DNA from: Amycolatopsis tolypomycina
GTDB taxonomy: Bacteria > Actinomycetota > Actinomycetes > Mycobacteriales > Pseudonocardiaceae
Reading direction: 5' to 3'
DNA: 64,000 bases
NCBI RefSeq assembly: GCF_900105945.1
Contig: NZ_FNSO01000004.1
Coordinates: 5,828,001-5,892,000 of the forward strand
The stretch's first letter is position 1. Each line of letters opens with the position of its first letter. The notes beneath the pieces were generated by a model. The model was given only the letters and a program-made list of their open reading frames with translations, searched no databases and was not told the origin of the DNA. Both the position numbers and the translations under genes were made by a program. Shown here piece by piece: positions 9,559 through 18,621 of the stretch.

Positions 9559-10446
9559 GTGGAGCTGCGTCAGCTGAGGTACTTCGTGACGGTGGCGGAG
9601 GAGCTGCACTTCGGCCGCGCGGCGGAGCGCCTGCACATCGTCCAGCCGGCGGTGAGCCAGCAGATCCGGCGGCTGGAGCGCGCCCTGGGCGTGTCGTTGT
9701 TCTCGCGCACGACTCGAACCGTGTCCTTGACGGAGGCCGGACAGCGGTTCCTGCCGCACGCACGGGCGGTGCTGGCGGCGGCCGACCGGGCGGCGGACTC
9801 GGTGGCGGACTTCCGGCAGGCTGGGGCATCGGTCCGGCTGGGGACGAGCGAGGGCCTGGGCGACCGGCTGGACGCCTTGCTTCGCGCGTTCGCCGGACTC
9901 GCTCCTTCGGCGTCGTTGGAGCTGCTCCACGCGCCTACGCTGCAACGGCTGCAGCGGGTCCGCGACGGTTCCTTGGACGCGACGATCGTGCGGGGTTCCT
10001 GGCCCGCCTCGGGACTCGACTTCACTCCATTGTGGATGGACGAGGTCCTGGTGGCGCTGCCTTCGTCGCACCCGCTGGCGGCCTTGTCCGCGGTCCCCTT
10101 TGCTTCGCTGGCTTCCCTTCCGGCGCGGCTGAGCCCGCCTTCGCGGAATCAGCCGTTGTACGACCTGGTCGTTTCGTGCTGCCGGGAGGCGGGCTTCGAG
10201 CCGGTGCTCGGAACGGAGTTCACGACGGCGCAGGACACGCTGGGCACGCTGGGCTTCGGCCGTCCACACTGGACGGTGTTCTACCGGGCGCACGCGAACC
10301 TGCTACCGGTGCCGGGCGTGGTGTTCCGGCCGTTGACGGACCCGGCACCGCGGATGCAGACGTACCTGGCCACGCCTTCCGACCGGCGGGTGACGCCCGA
10401 GGTGGTGGCGTTGATCGAAGCGGCGCAAGCAACTGAAACCGGTTGA
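9559..10446 (+). CDS. LysR-family transcriptional regulator
   Basis: A 295-aa LysR regulator. The N-terminal winged helix is clear (MELRQLRYFVTVAEELHFGR, then AAERLHIVQPAVSQQIRRLE), followed by a substrate-binding domain of type I periplasmic-binding fold (about 90-290). GTG start. It is divergent from the two-hydrolase operon, which is the probable target together with its own gene; the ligand is unknown. The 87-bp intergenic region is where LysR sites would be expected. Confidence 0.9.
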   Translation: MELRQLRYFVTVAEELHFGRAAERLHIVQPAVSQQIRRLERALGVSLFSRTTRTVSLTEAGQRFLPHARAVLAAADRAADSVADFRQAGASVRLGTSEGLGDRLDALLRAFAGLAPSASLELLHAPTLQRLQRVRDGSLDATIVRGSWPASGLDFTPLWMDEVLVALPSSHPLAALSAVPFASLASLPARLSPPSRNQPLYDLVVSCCREAGFEPVLGTEFTTAQDTLGTLGFGRPHWTVFYRAHANLLPVPGVVFRPLTDPAPRMQTYLATPSDRRVTPEVVALIEAAQATETG

Positions 10447-10472
10447 GCAGAGCCGTTCATGATGAGCTTCGA

Positions 10473-11144
10473 TCAACAGTCGGGTACCGCCGGGTCGAAA
10501 TCGGTGGGGCCCTGTGGGTCCCCCGGGGTATCGCCGTTGGTGAATGTGTTGGCCACTGCGTAATAGCCGTTGTTCCAGGGATATCCGGCAAGCCGGTACC
10601 AGTATCCGCCGGGCGAAGCAGACTCGATGGTCGTGTCGTAGACCTTGCAGGACACCTCGACGGCTTCGAGGTAGCCGACCGGCCGTGGCCCCGGCCGCAG
10701 GGCCTTGGTATCGGTGAAGGTGGGTGAGCCGTTCTTGTTGCCGCCGACCTCGACCTGTCGGGCGGCCGGGCTGACGGACGTTTTCGGCGGTGTCGTAGCC
10801 GATACGCCCGTTCGGGTCGACGACCCCGGTGTCCCAGGACCTTTGGTTCGGTCAGTGGCAGGGCCACCCGGCGCGGGGACCGTGGTCACGGCTTTCGGCG
10901 GGCCGGAGGGCGTCTGCTCCGCTGACGTGACCGCCTGTTGTACCGGCGGCCCGGCGGGTGTGCTCTCAGTTGCGGTGTGCGGAGACGACGAAGGCGTCGA
11001 CATGCCCAGGGTTTGCGTCGGTCGCACCAGCGTCGGCGTGCCGGAGCCGGTGAACAGGAAGCTCGCGCCGACGACGACACCCATGACCGCCAGACCTGCC
11101 AGTACCGGCACGGTCCGGCGTCGTCTGGCCCTCCCGTCGCCCAT
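10473..11144 (-). CDS. membrane-anchored protein with C-terminal SH3-like Cys domain
   Basis: A 223-aa protein not recognised by family. A basic N-terminus (ARRRR) leads into one transmembrane helix (VPVLAGLAVMGVVVGASFLF, about 12-31), then a long Ser/Thr/Pro-rich linker to about residue 130, and a compact C-terminal domain with a V-E-V-S-C motif, YWYRL and NNGYYAVANTF, ending in PAVPDC. This domain is clearly shared with the C-terminus of the upstream cyclase-homology protein (11172-12299), which ends PAVPKC. The two genes are 27 nt apart and co-oriented, so this is the last gene of a Crp-CHD-SH3 operon. Likely N-in, C-out topology. Confidence 0.72.
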   Translation of the reverse strand: MGDGRARRRRTVPVLAGLAVMGVVVGASFLFTGSGTPTLVRPTQTLGMSTPSSSPHTATESTPAGPPVQQAVTSAEQTPSGPPKAVTTVPAPGGPATDRTKGPGTPGSSTRTGVSATTPPKTSVSPAARQVEVGGNKNGSPTFTDTKALRPGPRPVGYLEAVEVSCKVYDTTIESASPGGYWYRLAGYPWNNGYYAVANTFTNGDTPGDPQGPTDFDPAVPDC

Positions 11145-11171
11145 GGCAGCTCACCCTTTACTTCGGTACGT

Positions 11172-12299
11172 TCAACATTTCGGTACGGCGGGATCGATGT
11201 CGTGCGTTCCGGACGAGCCCAAGGGATCGCCGTTCGCGAAGGTGTTCGCCGGCGCGTACAGGCCCTGCCAAGGCGCAGTTTCGATCCGGTAGAAGGCGTT
11301 GACACTGGACATTCCCGAGATGTTCGGCGCGACGCACGAAACTTCCACCGCCGTGCCGTACGGGATCGAACCGGCCGAGGCCGCAGCTCCGGACGTGTCG
11401 GCGAAGGTGGGTACACCTCGGCGGTTGGCGGCGACCTCTGTCCAGCGGCCGGCCGGAGAGGTGCTGGGCGGCCGGGTCGGTGTACTGCTCGAGGACGCCG
11501 CCTGGGCCGACGAACTGGCGGCGGGTGTACCGGTCGACTGCTGGGTGCGCCCCAGGTTCCCACTGCTCATGATCACGGCGGCGACGACGGTCGCGCCGCC
11601 GGTGATGATCGCGGCGGAAATGGTGACGCTGATTCGCCACCAACGACGGCCCGGCTTCCCCGGCCGATGATCGGCGTCGGGGGGCTCCGAGCCGTTCCCC
11701 GGCGGCAGTTGCCGTCCCGGCACGGTGATCCAGGCACGCTGGGCGAACTCCTTGTTCCGCACCTCCACCAGCCGGTACTCGGCGGGGTCGAGGTATCCCA
11801 TCCCCTTGGCCACGACATCCCGGTAGACGGCATCTTCGACGATCACCAGCAGCGGCGCGTCGCCCGCCCCGAGCAGGGCGTCCTTCGCCTCGCGCGAATC
11901 GACGAGCCGGCTGACCGTCTCGACCGCGGTCCCGACCAGACCACCGGAGCTCGTCCGGCGCGATGTCCCCATGGCCACGGCCAGGCGCATCTTGATCGCG
12001 CATTCCGGCGCACGGTGCCGATTGGCCCGCTTGAGCTCGCTGTGCAGGGCCGGGACGTACCGTGCGAGCACGTCGACGGGTGTCGTTCCGGCCGGCCAGC
12101 GGGTCAGATCCCCGTCGCCGGCGTGCTGGATGAAGTCACCACGACGCGGAACACGAGCGTGTTCAGCAGCGCTGTCCTGGAATTCGACGATCCTTTCCTG
12201 GACATCGAACTGCTCGGCGAAGGACCGGCCCGCATAGTGCTGGACGTCGCACGACGTGAGCACTCGCGACACCTCGCCGTATTCGGGCGTGTCAGGCAC
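11172..12299 (-). CDS. transmembrane protein: degenerate class III cyclase-homology domain plus extracellular SH3-like domain
   Basis: A 375-aa protein. Residues about 8-205 look like a class III nucleotide cyclase homology domain: first metal Asp (SCD, about 18), second in AGDGD (about 62), MRLAVAMGT, and GTAVETVSRLVDS, in which the transition-state Arg (131) is kept but the preceding Asn is Glu (127). One transmembrane helix follows (about 222-244), then a linker and a C-terminal extracellular domain shared with the next gene. Start: the GTG at 12297-12299 has GAGGAG at good spacing; a longer TTG start at 12374 is less likely because it overlaps the palindrome at 12368-12381. Sits directly behind a Crp-family gene. 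Cyclase activity is unproven. Confidence 0.68.
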   Translation of the reverse strand: MPDTPEYGEVSRVLTSCDVQHYAGRSFAEQFDVQERIVEFQDSAAEHARVPRRGDFIQHAGDGDLTRWPAGTTPVDVLARYVPALHSELKRANRHRAPECAIKMRLAVAMGTSRRTSSGGLVGTAVETVSRLVDSREAKDALLGAGDAPLLVIVEDAVYRDVVAKGMGYLDPAEYRLVEVRNKEFAQRAWITVPGRQLPPGNGSEPPDADHRPGKPGRRWWRISVTISAAIITGGATVVAAVIMSSGNLGRTQQSTGTPAASSSAQAASSSSTPTRPPSTSPAGRWTEVAANRRGVPTFADTSGAAASAGSIPYGTAVEVSCVAPNISGMSSVNAFYRIETAPWQGLYAPANTFANGDPLGSSGTHDIDPAVPKC

Positions 12300-12367
12300 C
12301 AAGGTCTCCTCGGAGATCGTAAAGGATGGGAAAGCTTGGCCGACGGTGTCAGGGCGCGCCGCGCAAA

Positions 12368-12381
12368 CCGCCAAACGGCGG
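12368..12381 (-). promoter_or_regulatory. palindromic operator candidate (Crp-family site)
   Basis: CCGCCAAACGGCGG lies between the Crp-family stop and the cyclase-homology start, 69 nt before that GTG. Read toward that gene it continues into TGGCGGTTTGC, the same extension as the site at 13203-13216. The matched sequence, orientation and distance suggest binding of the locus's own Crp-family regulator. Confidence 0.5.
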
Positions 12382-12382
12382 C

Positions 12383-13114
12383 CTAGGCCGATCCCGACCG
12401 GCGGCTGATCGCCCGCAACGCCGCCAGGTCCCGGACGACGATGCGCCGGCCCTCCGGCTCCACCAGGCCGCTGTTGCGCAGCTTCCGCAGGGCACGTTGC
12501 GCAGTTCTCTTGCTCGCGCCGACCAAGGTGCCGAGCTCCAACTGCGTCAGGTCGACCTTGATCACGTAACCGTGCTCGGACAACCGGTGCCCGTGGTCTT
12601 CCACCAGCTCCACCAGGACATTCGCCAGCCGGACATCGACGGCTTCGGGAAGGTCGACCCGACGACGGGTCGAGGCCCGCAGCTTCGCTGTTATAGATCT
12701 GGTCACGGTGCGCCCCGCGGCATGGTCCTGGGAAAGGACGTCGAGGAATTCCCTCGCCGCGATCCGGCAGGTGACAACAGAGTCGTTCCCGCAGGCAACG
12801 ACGGTGGCAGAGCGCCTCTCGCCGTCGAAGGCCGCGAGCTCACCCACCAGGTCACCGCCGACGCGGACAGCCAGGAGCGCCTCGCCCCCGTTCCCCAACC
12901 GTGCCACGACCTTGACGCACCCCGCCAGCAACAAGAAGACGTCCGACTCGTCCGCCCCCTCTTCGATGAGCCTCTCACCACTACCGAAGATCTTCACCTC
13001 GCCGGCCCGCAACCAACCATCCAGCACGCTTTCACCGACACGAGCCAAAACCCCGTGTTCCGGCCACTCCGCTCGGAATTCCGCCGGATCCCGGGCACCT
13101 CCACCATTCGCCAT
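12383..13114 (-). CDS. Crp/Fnr-family transcriptional regulator
   Basis: A 243-aa Crp/Fnr protein: N-terminal cyclic-nucleotide-binding beta-roll (about 20-140), dimer helix, and C-terminal winged helix (VDLTQLELGTLVGASKRTAQ about 190-209, then RALRKLRNSGLVEPEGRRIV). The phosphate-binding cassette GELAAFDGERRSATV keeps the Glu and Arg-Ser of cAMP-binding Crp proteins, so a cyclic nucleotide ligand is plausible. No Fe-S cysteines of Fnr type. It precedes a cyclase-homology gene, and near-identical palindromes lie on both sides of it (12368 and 13203), suggesting autoregulation and control of the flanking surface-protein genes. Confidence 0.88.
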   Translation of the reverse strand: MANGGGARDPAEFRAEWPEHGVLARVGESVLDGWLRAGEVKIFGSGERLIEEGADESDVFLLLAGCVKVVARLGNGGEALLAVRVGGDLVGELAAFDGERRSATVVACGNDSVVTCRIAAREFLDVLSQDHAAGRTVTRSITAKLRASTRRRVDLPEAVDVRLANVLVELVEDHGHRLSEHGYVIKVDLTQLELGTLVGASKRTAQRALRKLRNSGLVEPEGRRIVVRDLAALRAISRRSGSA

Positions 13115-13202
13115 CGCGACCCTCCCGCACGCTTTGTCGCGGACTCAGTCGTTCGGCATGCCCGCGGATGTCACCAATCGCACCGGACTTCACCTGATCG
13201 GA

Positions 13203-13216
13203 CCGCCAAATGGCGG
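13203..13216 (+). promoter_or_regulatory. palindromic operator candidate (Crp-family site)
   Basis: CCGCCAAATGGCGG (6-bp arms CCGCCA/TGGCGG), followed by TTTGC, lies in the divergent 169-bp gap between the Crp-family gene and the SH3-like surface-protein gene. Its end is 68 nt before the ATG at 13284, matching the distance of the 12368 site from its gene. Confidence 0.5.
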
Positions 13217-13283
13217 TTTGCCCCGTGCATCCCAGCCGATCAGTGAACACTTCCCAGCCACGAAGATCACCGGAAGGAGTTCG

Positions 13284-14471
13284 ATGCTGCTGCGAAACAA
13301 GATCACTGCGGGCATGCTCGCGGCCGGAGCGGCTGCGGTAGTTGTCGCGTGGGGCTTGGCCTCGACGCCGACCGTCGACGTCCGGCCGCTCGCCGGCGCA
13401 GCCGCCCGGAGCTACGTCCAGCGTGACACCTCGTCCGTGCCCGTGCGCCTGAGGTCGTGCGACCACTCCACACCTGACAACCAGAACGTCGGCGGATGCG
13501 GCACGATCGATGACCTCTACGACGGTGGTTCGGTGGTCATGCGGTGCTGGCGTGACACTTCTCCGCCGGGGAACGAGTACCGCTCTCCCCGGTGGTTCTA
13601 CGTCACCCAAGGCGACCGCAATCCGCATCCCGGGTGGTCCGGGTGGGTTTACGCGGACCTGGTCAAAGATCAGGCATCGGTACCGCCCTGCTCCGCGGAA
13701 ATCCTGAAGGACTACCCACTGCCTCCGGTTCAGCCACTGACGTTCCACGTGACCGGCTCGTGCACCACGGCCGAAGGCCGGCTGACCGCCACGTCGTCGG
13801 GCTTCACCCCGGGTGGCCGGTTCACGTCGAACACCGGGTTTCAGCCGAGTGGCTGGATGTACGACGAACACGACGGTGTCGTCGCGGCCGACGGCTCGAT
13901 CCCTTGGATCCTCGACTGCCACGGTGATCAGGACGTCGACATCGCGCTCAGCACCTCGATCGTGGACGAAGCGACCCAGCGAGTGATCGGCGACGACTTC
14001 GTCGTCCCCCCGCCGAAGCCGACCGCCCCGCCTGCGCCGCCCGTCCCGTCTACCGGCCCTCCGATCGACAGGCCGGAACCGACGACGAGCGCGCCGGCGC
14101 CGACGGTGAAGGCGGCGCCGACAACCCGCACGATCACGGTGTTCGACAAGGTCTTGGACGGACCGGCACGGGTCAGGGAGGATGTGCCGGCTTACCTCTC
14201 GACCGTCACGAAGAACTTCTGCCGCAGCGCCGGCTGCATGCTACCGGGCACCGAGGTCAGCTCCGGAGCGCAGGTCGTGGCCTTCTGCCAGGCTCGCGGA
14301 GCCCGGACCACGAACGGGAACGACCACGACCCGGCGGACGACAGCAACCCGCAGCTCGCGGTGTCCGATCTCTGGTACGGGATCCGCTGGCCCGACGGGA
14401 GGTCGGGCTACCTTTCCGAGGTGTGGATCTCCTCAAACCATCGGGGCGGACTCGGCCTCCCCGGGTGCTGA
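13284..14471 (+). CDS. secreted or membrane-anchored protein with two SH3-like Cys domains
   Basis: A 395-aa protein of unknown function. An N-terminal hydrophobic segment (ITAGMLAAGAAAVVVAWGLA, about 7-26) is a signal anchor or signal peptide. Two related domains (about 45-140 and 295-395) each show V-V-x-x-C, a W-F/Y-x-V/I strand, a second aromatic turn (WSGWVYADL; RSGYLSEVWI) and a terminal P-P/G-C, like bacterial SH3 domains locked by a disulfide. A Pro/Thr-rich linker (about 240-290) separates them. ATG preceded by GGAAGGAG. Divergent from the Crp-family gene and sharing its palindrome, so probably in the same regulon as the 10473-12299 genes. Confidence 0.72.
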   Translation: MLLRNKITAGMLAAGAAAVVVAWGLASTPTVDVRPLAGAAARSYVQRDTSSVPVRLRSCDHSTPDNQNVGGCGTIDDLYDGGSVVMRCWRDTSPPGNEYRSPRWFYVTQGDRNPHPGWSGWVYADLVKDQASVPPCSAEILKDYPLPPVQPLTFHVTGSCTTAEGRLTATSSGFTPGGRFTSNTGFQPSGWMYDEHDGVVAADGSIPWILDCHGDQDVDIALSTSIVDEATQRVIGDDFVVPPPKPTAPPAPPVPSTGPPIDRPEPTTSAPAPTVKAAPTTRTITVFDKVLDGPARVREDVPAYLSTVTKNFCRSAGCMLPGTEVSSGAQVVAFCQARGARTTNGNDHDPADDSNPQLAVSDLWYGIRWPDGRSGYLSEVWISSNHRGGLGLPGC

Positions 14472-14508
14472 GCATCCCCCGTTTTCCACGCTACCCGAGG
14501 GGTACGAC

Positions 14509-14543
14509 AAAGCCCGGCACTTCGCGAACGAGTGCCGGGCTTT
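14509..14543. terminator. bidirectional terminator hairpin
   Basis: A perfect 12-bp stem AAAGCCCGGCAC / GTGCCGGGCTTT with an 11-nt loop, flanked by A and T runs on both sides, lies between the convergent surface-protein gene and valS. It has the form of a Rho-independent terminator usable in both directions. Confidence 0.8.
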
Positions 14544-14554
14544 GATCCACAACC

Positions 14555-17176
14555 TCAGGAAGCCTGCAGCGCCGCCAGGCGGGCTGTGATGCGGTCGATG
14601 TCCGCCACCGCTGTCTCGCGGCGGGTCTTGATCTTGGCCACCACCTGCTCCGGGGCCTTGGCGATGAATGCCTCGTTGCCCAGCTTCGCGTCCGTCTGGG
14701 ACAGCTCCTTCTCCGCCGCCGCCAGGTCCTTCTGGAGGCGCTTGCGCTCCGCCGCGACGTCTACCGTGCCCGACAGGTCCAGCTCCACCGTCACCACGCC
14801 GTCCGCCAAGGCCACCTCGAGCGAGGCGCTCGCCGCGAAGTCTTCGGCTGCCGAGGTCAACCGGACCAGGGAACGGATCGCCGATTCGTGCCCTCCCGTG
14901 TAGCCCGCCAAGCGGGCCGCCACCTTCTGGCCCGGCTTCAGGCCCTGGTCCGCGCGGAACCTGCGGATCTCCGTCACCAGCTTCTGGACGTCCGCGATCC
15001 GGGCGTCCGCCGCGGAATCCGCGTACCCCTCGAACGGCGTCGGCCAGGCGGCGATCACCAGCGACTCGCCGCCCGTCAGCGCCGTCCAGAGCTTCTCCGT
15101 GATGAACGGGATGAACGGGTGCAGCAACCTGAGCACCGTGTCCAACACGTGGCCCAGGACAGCGCGGGTGGCGGCGACACGAGAGTCGTCCCCTTGGTAC
15201 AGCTGGACCTTCGCCAGCTCCAGGTACCAGTCGCACAGCTCGTTCCACGTGAACTGGTAGAGCGCGCCCGCCACCTTCGCGAACTGGAAGTCCTCGAACA
15301 GGCCATCCACTTCGGACACCAGCGCAGCGAGCCTGCCCAGGATCCAGCGGTCCGCCTCCGTCAACGCAGAGGCAGCAGGCAAGGGAGAATCGACCGAAGC
15401 GCCGTTCATCATCGCGAACTTCGTCGCGTTCCACAGCTTCGTGCAGAAGTTGCGGGACCCCGCCGCCCACTCGTCGGCCAGTGCCATGTCCGCGCCCGGG
15501 TTCGCGCCGCGGGCCAGGGTGAACCTGGTCGCGTCCGCGCCGTACGCGTCCATCCACTCCAGGGGGTCGATCACGTTGCCGCGCGACTTCGACATCTTCT
15601 TGCCCTGGGCGTCGCGGATCAGGCCGTGCAGGTAGACGTGGTCGAACGGCTGGGCACCCTGCATCTGGTGGACGCCGAACATCATCATCCGGACCACCCA
15701 GAAGAACAGGATGTCGTAGCCGGTCGACAACACACTGGTCGGGTAGAACTTGGCCAGATCTTCCGAAGACGACGGCCAGCCCAGCGTCGACATCGGCCAC
15801 AGGCCGGAGCTGAACCACGTGTCCAGCACGTCCGGGTCCTGCGTCCAGCCCTCGCCGGTCGGCGGCTGCTCGTCCGGGCCGACGCACACCACTTCGCCGT
15901 CCGGGCCGTAGTACACCGGGATGCGGTGGCCCCACCACAGCTGGCGCGAGATCGTCCAGTCGTGCATGTTGTCGACCCAGTCGAAGTAGCGCTTGCCCAG
16001 CTCCGGCGGGTGGATCTTGGTGCGGCCGTCGCGGACCGCGTCGCCGGCCAGCTTGGCCAGCTCCTCGACCTTGACCCACCACTGCAGCGACAGCCGCGGC
16101 TCGACCACCGTGTCACACCGGGAGCAGTGCCCGACCGCGTGCACGTACGGCCGCTTCTCCGCGACGATCCGGCCCATTTCCCGCAGCGCCGCGACCACGG
16201 CCGGCCGCGCCTCGAAGCGGTCGAGGCCCTGGAACGGGCCGGCCGCGGTGATCTCCGCGCGCTCGTTCATGATCGTCAGCATCGGCAGGTCGTGGCGGCG
16301 GCCGATCTCGAAGTCGTTCGGGTCGTGCGCCGGGGTGACCTTCACCGCACCCGTGCCGAACTCCGGGTCGACGTGCTTGTCGGCGACGATCGGGATGCGG
16401 CGGCCGGTCAGCGGCAGCTCGACCTCGGTGCCGACCAGGTGCGCGTACCGCTCGTCGTCCGGGTGGACGGCGACCGCGGTGTCGCCCAGCATCGTCTCCG
16501 CGCGGGTCGTCGCGACCACGATCGCGTTGTCGCCGTCGCCGTAGCGGATCGACACGAGCTCGCCGTCGTCGTCGTTGTGGTCGACCTCGATGTCCGACAG
16601 CGCCGTCTGGCAGCGCGGGCACCAGTTGATGATCCGCTCGGCGCGGTAGATCAGGCCCTCGTCGAAGAAGTTCTTGAACACCGTCTGGACGGCCTTCGAC
16701 AGGTTCTCGTCCATGGTGAACCGCTCGCGCGACCAGTCGACGCCGTCGCCGAGGCGCTTCATCTGGCCGAGGATCTTGCCGCCGTACTCGGCCTTCCACT
16801 CCCAGACGCGCTCGACGAACTTCTCGCGGCCCAGGTCGTGGCGCGACAGCCCCTCGCCTGCCAGCTGGCGCTCGACGACGTTCTGCGTCGCGATGCCCGC
16901 GTGGTCCATGCCCGGCAGCCACAGCACCTCGTAGCCCTGCATGCGACGGCGGCGGCTCATCGCGTCCATCAGGGTGTGGTTGAGCGCGTGGCCCATGTGC
17001 AGCGAACCGGTTACGTTCGGGGGCGGCAGTACGATCGAGAACGGCGGCTTCCCCGACGAGGCGTCGGCCGTGAAGTACCCGGCCGCTACCCAGCGGTCGT
17101 ACATCGGTGCTTCCTCGGCGGCCGGGTCCCAGGCACCCGGAAGGTCGGTGGTCTGCTGCGGAGCGTTCTCGGTCAC
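14555..17176 (-). CDS. valS: valyl-tRNA synthetase
   Basis: An 873-aa class Ia aminoacyl-tRNA synthetase charging tRNA-Val, with editing domain. The HIGH-type motif is HMGH at about 60-63 (after PPPNVTGSL), the second signature is [13 protein letters not shown], the tryptophan-rich [10 protein letters not shown] anticodon-binding domain follows, and a C-terminal coiled coil ends the protein. The GTG at 17174-17176 ([18 protein letters not shown]) is chosen because homologues begin there; an upstream in-frame extension to 17239 has no support. Divergent from a pair of small membrane-protein genes. Confidence 0.96.
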   Translation of the reverse strand: MTENAPQQTTDLPGAWDPAAEEAPMYDRWVAAGYFTADASSGKPPFSIVLPPPNVTGSLHMGHALNHTLMDAMSRRRRMQGYEVLWLPGMDHAGIATQNVVERQLAGEGLSRHDLGREKFVERVWEWKAEYGGKILGQMKRLGDGVDWSRERFTMDENLSKAVQTVFKNFFDEGLIYRAERIINWCPRCQTALSDIEVDHNDDDGELVSIRYGDGDNAIVVATTRAETMLGDTAVAVHPDDERYAHLVGTEVELPLTGRRIPIVADKHVDPEFGTGAVKVTPAHDPNDFEIGRRHDLPMLTIMNERAEITAAGPFQGLDRFEARPAVVAALREMGRIVAEKRPYVHAVGHCSRCDTVVEPRLSLQWWVKVEELAKLAGDAVRDGRTKIHPPELGKRYFDWVDNMHDWTISRQLWWGHRIPVYYGPDGEVVCVGPDEQPPTGEGWTQDPDVLDTWFSSGLWPMSTLGWPSSSEDLAKFYPTSVLSTGYDILFFWVVRMMMFGVHQMQGAQPFDHVYLHGLIRDAQGKKMSKSRGNVIDPLEWMDAYGADATRFTLARGANPGADMALADEWAAGSRNFCTKLWNATKFAMMNGASVDSPLPAASALTEADRWILGRLAALVSEVDGLFEDFQFAKVAGALYQFTWNELCDWYLELAKVQLYQGDDSRVAATRAVLGHVLDTVLRLLHPFIPFITEKLWTALTGGESLVIAAWPTPFEGYADSAADARIADVQKLVTEIRRFRADQGLKPGQKVAARLAGYTGGHESAIRSLVRLTSAAEDFAASASLEVALADGVVTVELDLSGTVDVAAERKRLQKDLAAAEKELSQTDAKLGNEAFIAKAPEQVVAKIKTRRETAVADIDRITARLAALQAS

Positions 17177-17232
17177 AATGGACAAGTCTACGAACCCGTC
17201 ACGGCGGGTCACCCAGGGGGAAGGCACTCGGG

Positions 17233-17526
17233 ATGACACAGCCTCAGCAGCCGCAGGATCCGGACGACCGGCGCCTCGAGACGCACCCGGACCTGATGAA
17301 CCCGGACTGGCAGAAGTACGCCGAACGGGACGCCTGGCTGGGCGCGAAGAAGGACCTCCAGAAGCGCCGCAAGCGCGAGCGCCGCGCCGGCGGCTACCGG
17401 CAGCCGGGGCAGAGCCGCTGGCCGGGCGTGCTGGCCCTGCTCGTCGTGGTCGGCCTGGTCGCCGCGGCGATCATCGTGCACCAGCTCCAGGGCGCCGGCG
17501 TCAACGAATTCGCGTACTTCGGGTAA
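17233..17526 (+). CDS. small single-pass membrane protein with [17 protein letters not shown] motif
   Basis: A 97-aa protein. The N-terminal half carries a motif ([20 protein letters not shown] then GAKKD) followed by a basic stretch; the C-terminal half has one transmembrane helix ([20 protein letters not shown], about 64-83). The same N-terminal motif opens the next gene 50 bp downstream, showing a duplicated cytoplasmic module. The family is not recognised. ATG at 17233. Divergent from valS. Confidence 0.75.
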   Translation: MTQPQQPQDPDDRRLETHPDLMNPDWQKYAERDAWLGAKKDLQKRRKRERRAGGYRQPGQSRWPGVLALLVVVGLVAAAIIVHQLQGAGVNEFAYFG

Positions 17527-17576
17527 CGCCCGTCCCCCGGCGCCGATGATCAGGCGTCGACCTTGGGGGGACGCAC

Positions 17577-18578
17577 GTGGACGAGGACAACCTGCTCGAT
17601 TCGCACCCGGACCTGATGGACCCGGACTGGCGCAGGCACGCGCAGACCGACGCCTGGCTGGGTGCGAAGAAGGACCGCAAGCAGTTCCGCAAGCAGCAGA
17701 AACGGGCCGCGCGCGGCCCGCGCCGCCGCTGGTGGATCTTCGCGGTGTTCGTGCTGATCCTGGCCGTGACCACGACGGCGATCGTGCTGCTCGGCCGCCG
17801 GCCGGCCCAGGACGCCGCGCCGCCGGACCCGACGTCGGTGCCGGACGTCGCCCCCGTCGACCTGGCCCGGCCGTTCGCGCACACCCCCGCCGACGTCTGG
17901 CCGAAGGGCATCGACGGCGTCACCGCGCCCGCCCCGGCCGCCGTCGGTGCCTTCAAGGCCGACGCGGTCGCCGCCGCGTACACGACGGTCAAGCAGGTCA
18001 TCACCGCCGCGCACCTCGACCCGGCCGTCCTGACCGGGCACGACGGGAAGGCGTACGCGGCCCTGTTCGCCCCCGACGACCGCGACCAGATCGTCCCCGA
18101 GCTGGCCAAGAAGCCGACCAAGGACAGCGGCGGCTTCGCCGCGTACGTCACCGAGATCGCCGACGGCTACCACCTGCTCGACGCCGGCCCGCGCACCTTC
18201 GGCACGCTCACCCCGCGCGCCGGCGCCAAGCCCGGTGAGCTGGTCGTCGAGGCGAAGTACGCGGTCGCCTACGCCTTCGACCACGCCCACCCCCGGGAGC
18301 TCATGAGCCCCGCGGAGATCGTCACCTTCGAGCGCCGCGACGAGCGGTACGTCCTCCGGAGCGGCTCGTCGTTCGCGAAGAGCAGCCAGGGCCTGTGGCT
18401 CGACGACGCCACCTCCGCGTTCTCGTCGGTGGGCTGCGCCGCCGCCAAGGAGGGCTACCTGGCCCCGGGCTACGCGAACCCGCGGTCGCTCACCCCGCCG
18501 CCGACCGGAGAGCGCGACGCGCCGGGCTACTACGACCCGAAGTACCCGGTGCCGCACCTCGACGGCTGCGGCGGCTGA
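17577..18578 (+). CDS. membrane-anchored protein sharing the [17 protein letters not shown] motif
   Basis: A 333-aa protein: N-terminal cytoplasmic module (SHPDLMDPDWRRHAQTDAWL then GAKKD, about 9-33) nearly repeating that of the previous gene, a basic patch, one transmembrane helix (WWIFAVFVLILAVTTTAIVL, about 52-71), and a 260-residue extracytoplasmic domain of unknown fold with Cys near the C-terminus (SVGCAAAKEG, HLDGCGG). GTG start at 17577. The 50-bp gap and shared module suggest a duplication and joint function with the upstream gene; no function is assigned. Confidence 0.75.
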   Translation: MDEDNLLDSHPDLMDPDWRRHAQTDAWLGAKKDRKQFRKQQKRAARGPRRRWWIFAVFVLILAVTTTAIVLLGRRPAQDAAPPDPTSVPDVAPVDLARPFAHTPADVWPKGIDGVTAPAPAAVGAFKADAVAAAYTTVKQVITAAHLDPAVLTGHDGKAYAALFAPDDRDQIVPELAKKPTKDSGGFAAYVTEIADGYHLLDAGPRTFGTLTPRAGAKPGELVVEAKYAVAYAFDHAHPRELMSPAEIVTFERRDERYVLRSGSSFAKSSQGLWLDDATSAFSSVGCAAAKEGYLAPGYANPRSLTPPPTGERDAPGYYDPKYPVPHLDGCGG

Positions 18579-18603
18579 CCACCGAGATGCACAGCCCAGA
18601 CTG

Positions 18604-18618
18604 CACAGTTAAACTGTG
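18604..18618. promoter_or_regulatory. MarR operator candidate overlapping the marR start
   Basis: CACAGTTAAACTGTG is a perfect 15-nt palindrome (7-bp arms, central A) lying immediately before the MarR-family ATG at 18622. Position and symmetry fit an autorepression site; the transcript may be leaderless or nearly so. Confidence 0.6.
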
Positions 18619-18621
18619 TAC

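Noticed and set aside
12300..12374. Longer start (TTG at 12374) for the cyclase-homology gene
   Set aside because: It would overlap the palindrome at 12368-12381 and has no ribosome site, while the GTG at 12299 has GAGGAG at good spacing.
11172..13114. Pycsar-type antiphage system
   Set aside because: The cyclase-homology protein is next to a transcription factor, not a Pycsar effector (TIR or membrane-spanning toxin), and it lacks proven cyclase residues.
14888..17236. A long open frame antisense to valS, with similar long frames antisense to the acylase, desaturase and carotenoid oxygenase genes
   Set aside because: Arg/Pro/Ala-rich composition with no domains, caused by high GC on the opposite strand of real genes.
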